Part shown: piece after piece, positions 25,925 through 34,671 of the stretch
Numbering within the stretch: position 1 is the first letter of the stretch
Layout of the letters: each line of letters begins with the position of its first letter
From: Hymenobacter gelipurpurascens
GTDB lineage: Bacteria; Bacteroidota; Bacteroidia; Cytophagales; Hymenobacteraceae
DNA length: 64,000 nucleotides
Direction: 5' to 3'
Assembly (NCBI RefSeq): GCF_900187375.1
Contig: NZ_FYEW01000002.1
Coordinates: 682,001-746,000 of the forward strand
Position numbers and translations under genes: made by a program
The notes under the pieces: generated by a model
What the model was told of the DNA's origin: nothing
Database searches by the model: none
Seen by the model: the letters and a program-made list of their open reading frames with translations, nothing else

Positions 25925-27187
25925 TCAACTTAATAAGGTGAGCGTGACCTTGTGCTGCTCCGCAGAGGCTTCTACTTCCAGCGAGTACCGGTTGGGGTAG
26001 AGCAGCTCTAAGCGGCGGCGCAGATTCACGAGGCCTACGCCACCAGGTTGCTTGGGTAGGTCGCGGGTAGCGTCAGAAGAAGCCACGAAGTTGTGCACCG
26101 AAAACCGAATCATGCCATCAGTAGCCAAATCCAGCTTGATGTGCACGGCTACAGGCCTAGCGGCCAGGTCGCCGTGCTTAAAGGCATTTTCTACCAGCGG
26201 CAGCAGCATGAGCGGTGCAATGGGCTGCGTACAATCAGGCGGCGTGCCCGTGATATCTAGCCGGATAGCATCGGGAGCCGAAGCCGGCAGGCGCAGGCGC
26301 TGCAGGTCCAGAAACGCGTTCAGGTGCGCTACTTCACGGCTCAGCGGCACCGTGTCAGTACTGCTCTCGTAGAGCAGGTAACGCATAATCTCGGCGAGGC
26401 GCAGCACTGCTTCCGGGGCCTTATCCGACTTACGGCTGGTGAGTGAGTAAATATTGTTGAGTGTATTGAACAGGAAGTGCGGGTTGATTTGCGTTTTAAG
26501 CATGGCCAGCTCCGTGAGCAGCTGCTGGCGCTCCATTTCGCGGCGGTTGCGCTGCCCCCGAATGTAGTCGCCGGTGACGCGCAGGGCCGAGCTACTGCCC
26601 ACAATGAAGGCTCCCACAAACCCAGCGGCCAGCACCCGCATCCAGGCTTCCGGAATAGACGAATCCGTAGGCTTTATGACCGTAGTGACGGGCTTTTTCT
26701 GACCGGGAGCCGTTTCCGTGACGCGAATAGTGCGGTTGGTTGCTTTTTTGGGCGAAGTCTGGTAGGTGATGCCGCCTACTATCAGTGCGTACGGAATCAC
26801 GAGGAAAGCGGAGAGCAGCACATACTGGCCTACCTGCGCCCGACCCAGTGTGCGCGGAATAAGCCAGCGCCACGTGAGGTAAAACAACGCGGCGGCTGCG
26901 GCATCTTCTAGTACTAGGCGGCCTAGCAGCGGCAGCAGCGGCTGCCAATCGGAGGCAGTGCCCAGGAAGTGGGGCAACTTAGAAACCGGGCTGGCGAGCT
27001 TCAGAGCATCAATGGCCAGCAGCCACACCCAGAGTAGTATATGTACCCAGCGCGGCACCTGCCGGGCTTCCGGCGCCGCCGACCAGTTGGTGGGCCGCAG
27101 GAAGGAACGCAGCCGCGTCCGCCAGCCGCGCCGAGCTATGGGTTCTGCTGCATCCAAGGCGCTAAGAGAAACGGACGATACTTCCAT
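25925..27187 (-). CDS. LytS/YehU-type sensor histidine kinase (module 1)
   Basis: 420 residues from the ATG at 27185-27187. Four hydrophobic helices lie in the first ~220 residues with a short extracytoplasmic loop ('TSPKKATNRTIRVTETAPGQ'). The His_kinase motif 'TQINPHFLFNTLNNIYSLTS' has the phospho-acceptor His near residue 233. The ATPase domain contains 'LMLLPLVENAFKHGD' (N box) and 'GVGLVNLRRRLELLY' (G box). Pairs with the LytTR regulator at 24989. The gene is divergent from the ABC transporter genes 243 bases away, so a shared regulatory region is likely. Confidence 0.93.
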   Translation of the reverse strand: MEVSSVSLSALDAAEPIARRGWRTRLRSFLRPTNWSAAPEARQVPRWVHILLWVWLLAIDALKLASPVSKLPHFLGTASDWQPLLPLLGRLVLEDAAAAALFYLTWRWLIPRTLGRAQVGQYVLLSAFLVIPYALIVGGITYQTSPKKATNRTIRVTETAPGQKKPVTTVIKPTDSSIPEAWMRVLAAGFVGAFIVGSSSALRVTGDYIRGQRNRREMERQQLLTELAMLKTQINPHFLFNTLNNIYSLTSRKSDKAPEAVLRLAEIMRYLLYESSTDTVPLSREVAHLNAFLDLQRLRLPASAPDAIRLDITGTPPDCTQPIAPLMLLPLVENAFKHGDLAARPVAVHIKLDLATDGMIRFSVHNFVASSDATRDLPKQPGGVGLVNLRRRLELLYPNRYSLEVEASAEQHKVTLTLLS

Positions 27188-27393
27188 TCCGAAAAATACG
27201 ATTTGCCCCCTTCCAAACCACTTCCTATTCAATGAACACGGCTGCCACACCCGCCAACGGGCCAGCGGCTCGGGTTAACCTGTTCTAGGCCAGTGTAAGT
27301 AGCCTACCGTCGGGTTTGGGAGCGAAATCTGGCCGTTACGGGGCTGGTACTTTGGGTTGGTTGAATAGCAGGATAGAGATATAGTGCAGCCCC

Positions 27394-27401
27394 TACGTTT
27401 G
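27394..27401 (+). promoter_or_regulatory. -7 promoter box for the ABC operon (TACGTTTG)
   Basis: TACGTTTG matches TAnnTTTG 29 bases before the ATG of the ATPase gene, in the region divergent from the kinase. Confidence 0.5.
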
Positions 27402-27430
27402 CTGCATATCTGACTTGTTCTTTCTGCGCT

Positions 27431-28360
27431 ATGACAACAACAGCTCTCCTGCTGGAAACGCAGGGCCTATCCTTCCGCTTCGGCAAGCGGCCTATTTTAC
27501 ACGATATCAACCTACAGGTGCCCGTCGGCAGCATCTACGGGTTTCTGGGGCCTAACGGAGCCGGCAAAAGCACCACCATGCGGCTGCTGCTAGGCCTGTT
27601 GCGGCCGGCGGCTGGCACGGTGCAGCTCTTCGGACACGACCTCGCCCGGCACCGCGTGGCCCTGCTCAGCCGCGTGGGCGCCCTCATCGAAAACCCCTCG
27701 CTCTACGACCACCTCACGGGCTACGAAAACATTGAAGCCACTCGGAAGCTGCGGGGCCTGCCCGCTAGCCGTACGGCTGAGGTGCTGGAACTGGTAGGCC
27801 TAAGCCCTGACTCGGCACGGCGCCCGGCCAAGGAATACTCGCTGGGCATGCGCCAGCGCCTAGGGCTCGCGCTGGCCCTGCTGCCCAACCCCGATCTGCT
27901 GATGCTGGATGAGCCCACCAACGGCCTCGACCCGAACGGCATTATGGAGATGCGTGAGCTGCTGCGTCGTTTGCAAAGCCAGGGCAAAACCATTTTGCTG
28001 TCCAGCCACCTCATCAGTGAGATTGAGAAAGTAGCCACGCATGTGGGCGTTATACAACTAGGCAAGTTGGTGTTCCAAGGCAGCCTCCCCGATTTGCAGC
28101 GTCTGCAGAGCGGCCGGGCCCAGCTGGTGCTGGAAACCGAAAGCGCCGATACCTGCCGCAACCTACTGCCTCAGCTGCTCTCTGAGGCTACCGTGACAGG
28201 CCTAGGCACCTTGCGCATCCCCTTCCACTCCCGCGAGCAAGTGGCCGCTCTGGCTGAAGCGCTGGTAGCAGCAGGCCAGCCCATCTACGGCTTGCGCCCC
28301 GAGCAACCTAGCCTCGAAGACACCTTCCTCCACCTCACCGAAACCAACGCCGCTATATGA
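27431..28360 (+). CDS. ABC transporter ATP-binding protein (BcrA/CcmA-like)
   Basis: 309 residues. Walker A 'GPNGAGKS' at 40-47, signature 'YSLGMRQ' at 136-142, Walker B 'LLMLDEP' at 156-162, and the D-loop 'NGLDPNG'. The ~80-residue C-terminal extension is typical of the DrrA/BcrA branch, whose members drive export of antibiotics or lipids or of ABC-2 permease substrates. The stop overlaps the permease start (ATGA), so the two are coupled. The position opposite a LytS/LytTR pair resembles bacitracin-resistance-type modules, but the substrate is unknown. Confidence 0.93.
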   Translation: MTTTALLLETQGLSFRFGKRPILHDINLQVPVGSIYGFLGPNGAGKSTTMRLLLGLLRPAAGTVQLFGHDLARHRVALLSRVGALIENPSLYDHLTGYENIEATRKLRGLPASRTAEVLELVGLSPDSARRPAKEYSLGMRQRLGLALALLPNPDLLMLDEPTNGLDPNGIMEMRELLRRLQSQGKTILLSSHLISEIEKVATHVGVIQLGKLVFQGSLPDLQRLQSGRAQLVLETESADTCRNLLPQLLSEATVTGLGTLRIPFHSREQVAALAEALVAAGQPIYGLRPEQPSLEDTFLHLTETNAAI

Positions 28361-29199
28361 GCGCCACCCTTACTCCCGAGATGCTAGTAGCGCTGCCTGC
28401 TACCCCTTCTCCCCTGCTGCAGTTGCAGCGCATCCTTTCCGCTGATATCCTAAAGCTGCGCCGCACGGCTGCTTTACGCCTGACGCTATTTAGCGGGGTG
28501 CTGCCGGTACTGCTCACGTTCTGCATTTTCTACTTCAAGGGTCAGTACATCATCAAAGGCGGCATTGATCCGTGGCCCCAGTTCGTGAGTATGGCTTGGC
28601 AAACGGCGGGTACCTTGTTGCTGCCCCTGTTTGTGGTGTTGCTTACTAGTCTGATTGTGAATGTGGAAACCAAATCGGCAGCCTGGAAACATCTCTATGC
28701 CTTGCCCGTGGGTCGTGGGGCCGTGTTTACTTCTAAGCTGCTGGTACTACTAAGCCTAAATGCTGTGGCGCTAGTGCTGTTTGTGCTGCTGCTGATAGGC
28801 GCTGGCACATTGCTGGGACTAGTGAAACCGGGGTTGGGTTTTCAGACGCATGAGCCGCCCCTGCAAACAGTGCTCTGGATGCTGGCCCACACGTTTGTGG
28901 CCACGCTAGGCCTGCTGGCCGTGCAGTACATCGTGAGCCTGTATTGGCGCTCCTTTGTAGTGCCAGTGGGCGTGGGCATGGGTGCGGTGGTAGCTACTAT
29001 TGCGCTCCTGAAGTGGGAGCATGTAGATAAGATTCCCTATTCGGCCCCTATTGGCACCACCATGCTGATGAAAATGGACAAAACCAGTGGCCTACAAGTG
29101 GCCCACGAGCTAGCCAAGCACGAGTGGTATAGCCTGGCCTGGTTTGCCGGAGCACTGCTCATCGGATACGTACTGCTGCACCTGCGCCGCGCCGATTAA
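28357..29199 (+). CDS. ABC-2-type transporter permease
   Basis: 280 residues with six hydrophobic helices (about 43-62, 75-105, 125-160, 175-200, 205-225, 255-275), matching ABC-2 permeases. The ATG overlaps the ATPase stop by four bases. With the ATPase it forms a two-gene exporter. The palindrome ACTGGCCTAGGCCACT follows the stop by two bases. The next gene, an outer-membrane receptor, begins 186 bases later and may belong to the same transcript. Confidence 0.85.
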   Translation: MSATLTPEMLVALPATPSPLLQLQRILSADILKLRRTAALRLTLFSGVLPVLLTFCIFYFKGQYIIKGGIDPWPQFVSMAWQTAGTLLLPLFVVLLTSLIVNVETKSAAWKHLYALPVGRGAVFTSKLLVLLSLNAVALVLFVLLLIGAGTLLGLVKPGLGFQTHEPPLQTVLWMLAHTFVATLGLLAVQYIVSLYWRSFVVPVGVGMGAVVATIALLKWEHVDKIPYSAPIGTTMLMKMDKTSGLQVAHELAKHEWYSLAWFAGALLIGYVLLHLRRAD

Positions 29200-29385
29200 C
29201 TGGCCTAGGCCACTGCTGCTCCTTTTGGTGCAACCTCAGCAAGCTCAACTGTGCCTCTAGGCCACTTCGCTGCTTCAGGCTGGCTATTCTACCGTTCAGC
29301 TCCCATTTCTGACGGTCCAGCCACTTCTACTTTTTTACGACTTCTCCTTTCCCGCTCTTTGCTACCGCAATCTGCTTTCTGAATC

Positions 29386-31977
29386 ATGAAAAACGCTTAT
29401 CTGCCGCTATCCGTATTGCTAACTGGCCTCCTGGCCGCGCCTACTCTGGCCCAAACCACCACGCCTCCTGCTGGTACGCCCGCGGCTGGCCCTCGCCCCG
29501 CTGGTGTGCCCAGCGCCCCTGGCCAGACGCCCGCTGCTAGGCCACTCCTGCCGCAAGCTCCGCAGGGAGCCGGCCGCCTGACGGGTATCATTCTGGATGC
29601 TACCACTAAAAAGCCAGTAGAATACGCCACCGTGGCCTTGCTGCCCGCGGCCAGCAATACGCCTATTGATGGAACAGTCTGCGATGAACGGGGCCGCTTC
29701 AACCTAAAAGGCCTGGCTGCCGGCACGTATCGGGTGCAGGTGAGCTTCCTGGGCTACACTACCCGCACCGAGAACGTAACCATTACCGATGGCGCTACCG
29801 ATCTGGGCACCCTGACGCTACAATCGGCGGCGCAGAAGCTGGGCGAAGTAACCGTAACCGGCGAGCGGGACGTGGTAGAAACCAAGCCCGACCGTATTGT
29901 ATACAATGCTGACAAGGACATCACCAACTCGGGTGGTACGGCGGCCGATGTACTGCGCAAAGTGCCCCTGGTGAATGTAGACCCCGATGGCAACGTGGAG
30001 CTGCGCGGCACCAGCAACGTGCGCGTGCTCATCAACAACAAGCCATCCGGCATTGTGGCCTCCTCGGTGGCCGATGCCATGAAGCAGATTCCGGCCGACC
30101 AGATCAAGAGCGTAGAGGTAATTACCACGCCCTCGGCGAAATATGATGCGGAAGGCACCGGCGGCATCATCAACATCATTCTGAAGAAGAACAACCTCGA
30201 AGGTCTGAACGGCTCGGTAGGCCTAGCAGGTGGCACGCGCAGCTCCAATGGCAACGCCACCCTCAACTACCGCAAAGGCAAAGTGGGCCTGAGCAGCTCT
30301 GTGAGCGGCTTTGCCTTCTACAGCCCCAACCGCAGCGAATTGCGCCGTTACCTGCCCGGAGTTGGTGGGGAGGAAACGCTTGCTCTGACGCAGAACGGAG
30401 ATGGCAACACCATCGGGGGTGGCGGCTTTGGGCGCCTAGGCCTCGATTATGACCCGGCCAAGTACCATAATCTGACCCTAAGCGTGCAGGGCAACCTGTT
30501 CCGCAACAGCGGCGACCAAAGCCTCTACAACAACAGCCTCTTCCCAGTACGGCAAGAGTTTCTGCGCGACTTCGACCGGAAGTTCCACACCCAGAGCTAC
30601 GATGTAAGTGGCAGCTACACCCGCACCTTCGAGCAGAAGCGCCGCGAGTGGAGTGTGCTGGCCCAGCACACCCGTAACCGCAACAACCAGGAGTACGCCC
30701 TCGACCAATTCAACAACGAAGGGTTTGGCTATGGTCCCGGAACCGGCGTCGATTACCGCGAGCGGAGCCTGAACTTGGCCAAAAATCTGGAGACCACACT
30801 CCAAACCGACTACGTACATCCCTTCTCGGAAACGGCCACGCTGGAAACCGGTGCCAAAGCCATCATGCGCCGCGTGAGCAGCGACTATGACGTGTCGGAA
30901 GACCAGACTGGCAACGGGCCGCTCATTCGGAGCAACACCCGCTCCAATGTGTTTGATTACGACCAGGACGTGGTGTCGGCGTACGGCACGTATGGCTTCA
31001 ACCTGAGCAAAAAGCTCAGCACCCGCATCGGGGCACGGGCCGAAAACACGCGCATCGATGGCCGCTTTGCCCAGCAACTCAGCGAAAACTCTGGCCTGAA
31101 GCAGATCTACACCAACGTGCTGCCGAACGTGAGCCTGAGCTACCAGCCCCAGAACCCCAAGAAGCCCGGCCAAACCGTGCGCCTAGCCTACTCCACCCGC
31201 ATTCAGCGCCCCCAGATTTTCTACCTGAACCCCTTCCGCAACACCACCGATACGCTCAACGTGAGCTACGGTAACCCCGAGTTGCGCCCTGAGCTGACGC
31301 ATAGCTTCGAGCTGAACTATACTACCTTCATCAAAGGCTCGGTGGTAAACATCTCGACCTATGCCCGTCGCACGAATAAGGCCATTGAGTCGTACCGCTT
31401 TGTGGATGAGTTTGGCGTCAATAACCAGACTTTCCGCAACATTGGGCGCAACGCAACCTATGGGGTGTCGCTGTTTACCTCGGTGAAGCCCATTCCGAAG
31501 TGGGATTTGAGCGGCAACGTAAACGTGTACTACGTGTCGCTGAAAAGCCCCGCACTGGGTTTCAACAACGATGGGGTGATGTACAACCTGAACCTGAACT
31601 CCAGCTACAAATTCGAGAAGGGCCTGAGCCTGCAGTTCTTTGGGGGCCTCAACTCGCCACGGGTGCAGCTGCAGGGCAAGCAAGCCGCCTGGACGTTCTA
31701 CTCCGTGGGTCTGCGCAAAAACCTGCTCAAGGATAAGGCCGACCTAACCCTGAACGCCGACAACTTCCTCTCGGCCACGCGTAACCTGAGCCTCGAACTC
31801 AATAGCCCCGGCCAGTTCCGCCAAGTAAGCGACAACTACATCTATCTGCGCGGCGTGCGTCTGGCCTTCAACTACCGCTTCGGCAAAACCACCGCCCAGC
31901 CCCAGAAGCGCCGTCGCAGCATCCAAAACGACGACACCAAGCAAGGCGGCGACAGCACCGGCCAAGGACAGCAGTAG
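29386..31977 (+). CDS. TonB-dependent receptor-like protein, outer membrane beta-barrel family (module 1)
   Basis: 863 residues. Signal peptide to about residue 22 (TLA-QT), a Pro/Ala/Gly-rich linker (23-65), then a carboxypeptidase-regulatory-like domain (~66-150: 'GRLTGIILDATTKKPVEYAT', 'GRFNLKGLAAGTYRVQVSFL'). The plug follows at ~155-270 ('VVETKPDRIVYNADKDITNS', 'PSAKYDAEGTGGIINIILKK') and then a large barrel of the PF14905 type ('YSTRIQRPQIFYLNPFRNT', 'YGNPELRPELTHSFELNYT'). The C-terminus is basic and Gln/Gly-rich rather than ending in an aromatic strand. The substrate is unknown. Clearly paralogous to the protein at 34672. Confidence 0.92.
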   Translation: MKNAYLPLSVLLTGLLAAPTLAQTTTPPAGTPAAGPRPAGVPSAPGQTPAARPLLPQAPQGAGRLTGIILDATTKKPVEYATVALLPAASNTPIDGTVCDERGRFNLKGLAAGTYRVQVSFLGYTTRTENVTITDGATDLGTLTLQSAAQKLGEVTVTGERDVVETKPDRIVYNADKDITNSGGTAADVLRKVPLVNVDPDGNVELRGTSNVRVLINNKPSGIVASSVADAMKQIPADQIKSVEVITTPSAKYDAEGTGGIINIILKKNNLEGLNGSVGLAGGTRSSNGNATLNYRKGKVGLSSSVSGFAFYSPNRSELRRYLPGVGGEETLALTQNGDGNTIGGGGFGRLGLDYDPAKYHNLTLSVQGNLFRNSGDQSLYNNSLFPVRQEFLRDFDRKFHTQSYDVSGSYTRTFEQKRREWSVLAQHTRNRNNQEYALDQFNNEGFGYGPGTGVDYRERSLNLAKNLETTLQTDYVHPFSETATLETGAKAIMRRVSSDYDVSEDQTGNGPLIRSNTRSNVFDYDQDVVSAYGTYGFNLSKKLSTRIGARAENTRIDGRFAQQLSENSGLKQIYTNVLPNVSLSYQPQNPKKPGQTVRLAYSTRIQRPQIFYLNPFRNTTDTLNVSYGNPELRPELTHSFELNYTTFIKGSVVNISTYARRTNKAIESYRFVDEFGVNNQTFRNIGRNATYGVSLFTSVKPIPKWDLSGNVNVYYVSLKSPALGFNNDGVMYNLNLNSSYKFEKGLSLQFFGGLNSPRVQLQGKQAAWTFYSVGLRKNLLKDKADLTLNADNFLSATRNLSLELNSPGQFRQVSDNYIYLRGVRLAFNYRFGKTTAQPQKRRRSIQNDDTKQGGDSTGQGQQ

Positions 31978-32038
31978 TTTTTGGTGATGAGGTGAATTTG
32001 TGACGAGGTAAATAGCACGTCGTCCTGACCTACTTAAC

Positions 32039-32070
32039 AGCCCTTACTTCCATAGCGGAGGTAAGGGCTT
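32039..32070. repeat. Solo inner hairpin of the REP-like element
   Basis: AGCCCTTACTTCC-ATAGC-GGAGGTAAGGGCT followed by TTTT, matching the central hairpin of the elements at 2817, 24759 and 37215 but without outer arms. It lies 62 bases after a receptor gene and could act as its terminator. A fragment TAGCACGTCGTCCTGA at 32013 resembles the 33010 repeat. Confidence 0.8.
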
Positions 32071-32189
32071 TTCGTTGCAAGGGCTTAGCAAGTCGATTTG
32101 TAAGAATTGGCTATACCGTCATCCATATGATTCGCCTCCGGCTCATCACGCTAGGCCACTTCGTCACCCCATTACTTCATCACCTCAAA

Positions 32190-32936
32190 TCACATTTTGC
32201 CATGATACCGCAGCATTTCCATGAAGGCGTCGCGGTAGGTTTCGCCGATGGGAAGGGACGTGCCGTGCACTTGCACGCGGGTGCGCTCCACGTACTCCAG
32301 GTGGCGCAGGCTGATGAGGTAGGACTTGTGGATGCGGGCAAAGCGGCCAGGGGGCAGCAGTTCCTCTAGCTTCCGGAAAGATTGCAGCGTCAGGATTTTG
32401 CCGCCGCCGGTGTAGAGCATCAGGTATTCCTTTTGGCCCTCCACGTAGAAAATGTCGGCTACCGGCACGCGGCGCAAGCGGTTATCGTGACGCACGAACA
32501 GGGCCTCGCCTGCTTCGGCAGGTGCTTCCGCAGGAGCTATGGTAACTGCCGACTGGCCTAGGGCGGCGCGGGCGCGGTGCGCGGCCTGCACAAACCGCTC
32601 AAACGAAATCGGTTTCAGCAAATAATCCAGGGCGGGCAGCTCGTAGCTCTGCACGGCGTAGTCGGGGTGGGCCGTGGTGAAGATGATGCGAGGGCCAGGT
32701 TGGGGCAGCAGCTGAGCCAACTGTAGGCCCATCAGGCGCGGCATCTGAATATCCAGAAACACTACATCCACGGGGTTATCCTGCAGAAAAGCCACGGCCG
32801 CCAGCGCATCACTAAACTGCCCTTTCAGCTCCAGAAACGGCACCTGCCCGCAATACTCCGCCAGCACGTTCAGGGCCAGATGCTCATCATCGACTATGGC
32901 GCAAGTAAGCGGACGGCGCGGTGCGTTGGGCTCCAT
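32190..32936 (-). CDS. LytTR-family response regulator (module 2)
   Basis: 248 residues. Receiver with acidic pair 'DDE' at 16-18, phospho-acceptor Asp62 in 'VFLDIQMPRLMG', 'IIFTTAHPDYAV', and Lys in 'DYLLKPISFERF'. A short linker precedes the LytTR domain at ~140-243 ('VPVADIFYVEGQKEYLMLYT', 'RFARIHKSYLISLRHLEYVE'). Long stretches are identical to the regulator at 24989 ('GLQLAQLLPQPGPRIIFTTA'), so the two arose by duplication. The kinase gene lies upstream, separated by a repeat at 33010-33120. Confidence 0.93.
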   Translation of the reverse strand: MEPNAPRRPLTCAIVDDEHLALNVLAEYCGQVPFLELKGQFSDALAAVAFLQDNPVDVVFLDIQMPRLMGLQLAQLLPQPGPRIIFTTAHPDYAVQSYELPALDYLLKPISFERFVQAAHRARAALGQSAVTIAPAEAPAEAGEALFVRHDNRLRRVPVADIFYVEGQKEYLMLYTGGGKILTLQSFRKLEELLPPGRFARIHKSYLISLRHLEYVERTRVQVHGTSLPIGETYRDAFMEMLRYHGKM

Positions 32937-33009
32937 GGGAGGTGGGTTAGTGCTTTAGTAAAATAGTGAGCTTGATGTCCTTTTACCCAGTTTGACGTTC
33001 GTTTACCTA

Positions 33010-33120
33010 TTAGCACGTCATCCTGAGAAAAGCGAAGGTTCTTGTCACGATAGCACGAAGCGCTAGGCCAGTCGTTGATAGGTGAGAACATCCTTCGCTT
33101 CTCTCAGGATGACGTGCTAA
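33010..33120. repeat. Inverted repeat between kinase and regulator genes
   Basis: TTAGCACGTCATCCTGAGAA..AGCGAAGG (33010-33038) pairs with CCTTCGCTTCTCTCAGGATG..ACGTGCTAA (33092-33120). The right arm overlaps the last codons and the stop of the kinase gene. A partial copy is present near 32013 and a fragment near 25890. Confidence 0.9.
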
Positions 33121-34243
33121 TGGTTTTGAGGGCACTTATAGCGTTTCGGCTAAGCTGCAGGGTCATTCTCACGGAGTATTCTTCGTTGTTTTCTACAACT
33201 ACCAAGGCGTGGCGCTCGGGGTAGAGCAGCGTGAGACGGCGCTTGAGGTTGGCAAGGCCCATACCGCCGGGTGCCACGGGTGCACTGCCGTAGGCCAGTC
33301 GGTTACGGACGGAGAAGTGTAGCTGCCCGTCATCGGCCAGCTGCAGGGAAAGGCGCACCACGTGGGGCCTAGCGGTTAGGTCACCGTGCTTAAAGGCATT
33401 TTCTACCAGCGGCAGCAGCAGCATGGGCGGCAACTGGTAGGCGTGCTCAGCACCGGGCGGCAACAGCACCGTAAACTGGATGGCCTCATCGGCTTCATCA
33501 GGTGGAAGGCGCAGGTGCTGCAGCGTCAGGAAGCTTTGGAGGTGGCTGATTTCGCGGGCCAGCGGCACGGTGTCGGCGGCGCTGTCGTAGAGCTGGTAGC
33601 GCATCAGCTCCGAGAGGCGCAGCACCGCTTCGGGCGCCTGCGGAGAGGCGTTGAGCGTGAGAGAATAGATGTTGTTGAGCGTATTGAAGAGGAAGTGCGG
33701 GTGCAGTTGCGTTTTGAGCAGGGCCAGCTCAGTGCGCAGGTGCTGCTGTTCCAGCTCACGCCGGTTGTCCCGCTCGCGGAGATAGTCGCCGGCTAGGCGC
33801 AGAAAAAAGCTCAGCAGCAGAATCTGACCGCCCAGCAACAGGTAGTAGGCCTGCAGCACCTGCACGTAGTAGGCCAGTGTTTGGGGTATGCCCTGTATTT
33901 TGACTTCCTCAAACAGGTAGCTCAGCCCAATGCGGGTGGCAGCAAACGCGGCCAATCCTAGGCCTAGCGCCAGAAAATACGCTGGCAGCCGGGTCCGCAC
34001 AAACAGGTGCGGCATCAGGAGCCAGTTCAGGTAGAACAGGCCGGAGTCCAGTACATCCGTCAGGAAGGCGTTGAGCCAGAAGTGCTCTTCCAGCGCCGGC
34101 AGAAACGGACCTACGCGCAGCAGCCGCAGCTGCACATCGAAGTACAGCAACAGGCCTAGCCAGACCAGATGCGGCCACGGCAGGCTCTTCAATAACCGGG
34201 GCAGCTGTATAGGGCGGCGCGAAGCAGAAAACAGTAATGGCAT
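33104..34243 (-). CDS. LytS/YehU-type sensor histidine kinase (module 2)
   Basis: 379 residues. Four hydrophobic helices before residue ~160. 'TQLHPHFLFNTLNNIYSLTL' carries the phospho-acceptor His near residue 183. 'LLLPLVENAFKHGDL' and 'GGMGLANLKRRLTLLYPER' form the ATPase. It pairs with the LytTR regulator at 32190. The final residues 'TISTSS' and the TGA stop are encoded by the right arm of the inverted repeat at 33010-33120, so the C-terminus was probably altered by the repeat insertion. Divergent from the receptor at 34672. Confidence 0.92.
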   Translation of the reverse strand: MPLLFSASRRPIQLPRLLKSLPWPHLVWLGLLLYFDVQLRLLRVGPFLPALEEHFWLNAFLTDVLDSGLFYLNWLLMPHLFVRTRLPAYFLALGLGLAAFAATRIGLSYLFEEVKIQGIPQTLAYYVQVLQAYYLLLGGQILLLSFFLRLAGDYLRERDNRRELEQQHLRTELALLKTQLHPHFLFNTLNNIYSLTLNASPQAPEAVLRLSELMRYQLYDSAADTVPLAREISHLQSFLTLQHLRLPPDEADEAIQFTVLLPPGAEHAYQLPPMLLLPLVENAFKHGDLTARPHVVRLSLQLADDGQLHFSVRNRLAYGSAPVAPGGMGLANLKRRLTLLYPERHALVVVENNEEYSVRMTLQLSRNAISALKTISTSS

Positions 34244-34671
34244 GCAGTAACGGAGGCAACACGCCTCCTAGCCTCCAAAGTAACCATTCGTAGGCCACTC
34301 GGGCACTGGTTTTCAACCAGCCTCAGGTGCGCTTCAATCAATAAGGTTTTGGTATCAGTGAAATGTGGACCCCACCCCCGGCCCCTCCCCGTTGGGAGAG
34401 GGGTGCGTTCTGGAACGGCTCACGGCTGGAGACCCTCTCCCGGAGGATGTGGCGCATCAAGCCAGGGTGGGCCGGGGGTGGGGTCCACATTTCACACTGG
34501 TAGGGGCTAAATCCAGGTTAGTATGTTATGAAGTTGAAGTTGGTTGAATTTTAGACAGCTCAGCCATAAGAAGCAGTAAGTTTGAGCCGTTGTGCCACCA
34601 TTCGGCGTATGCGCGGCTCTTACCTGCGGCTATCCTTATCCTTCGCCGACTATCCTTTTTCTGTTTTCTAG
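34244..34671. other. Divergent intergenic region with MITE-like element
   Basis: About 430 bases between the kinase and receptor genes. It holds the GC-rich inverted repeat at 34357-34498 and the presumed promoters of both genes. No coding potential is convincing. Confidence 0.6.
34357..34498. repeat. GC-rich MITE-like inverted repeat
   Basis: AGTGAAATGTGGACCCCACC followed by CCCGGCCCCTCC on the left; the complement ends at 34498 on the right. Inner arms are GGGAGAGGG/CCCTCTCCC. The right arm is interrupted by the 19-mer ATGTGGCGCATCAAGCCAG (34447-34465), which also occurs at 37230-37248. Confidence 0.85.
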
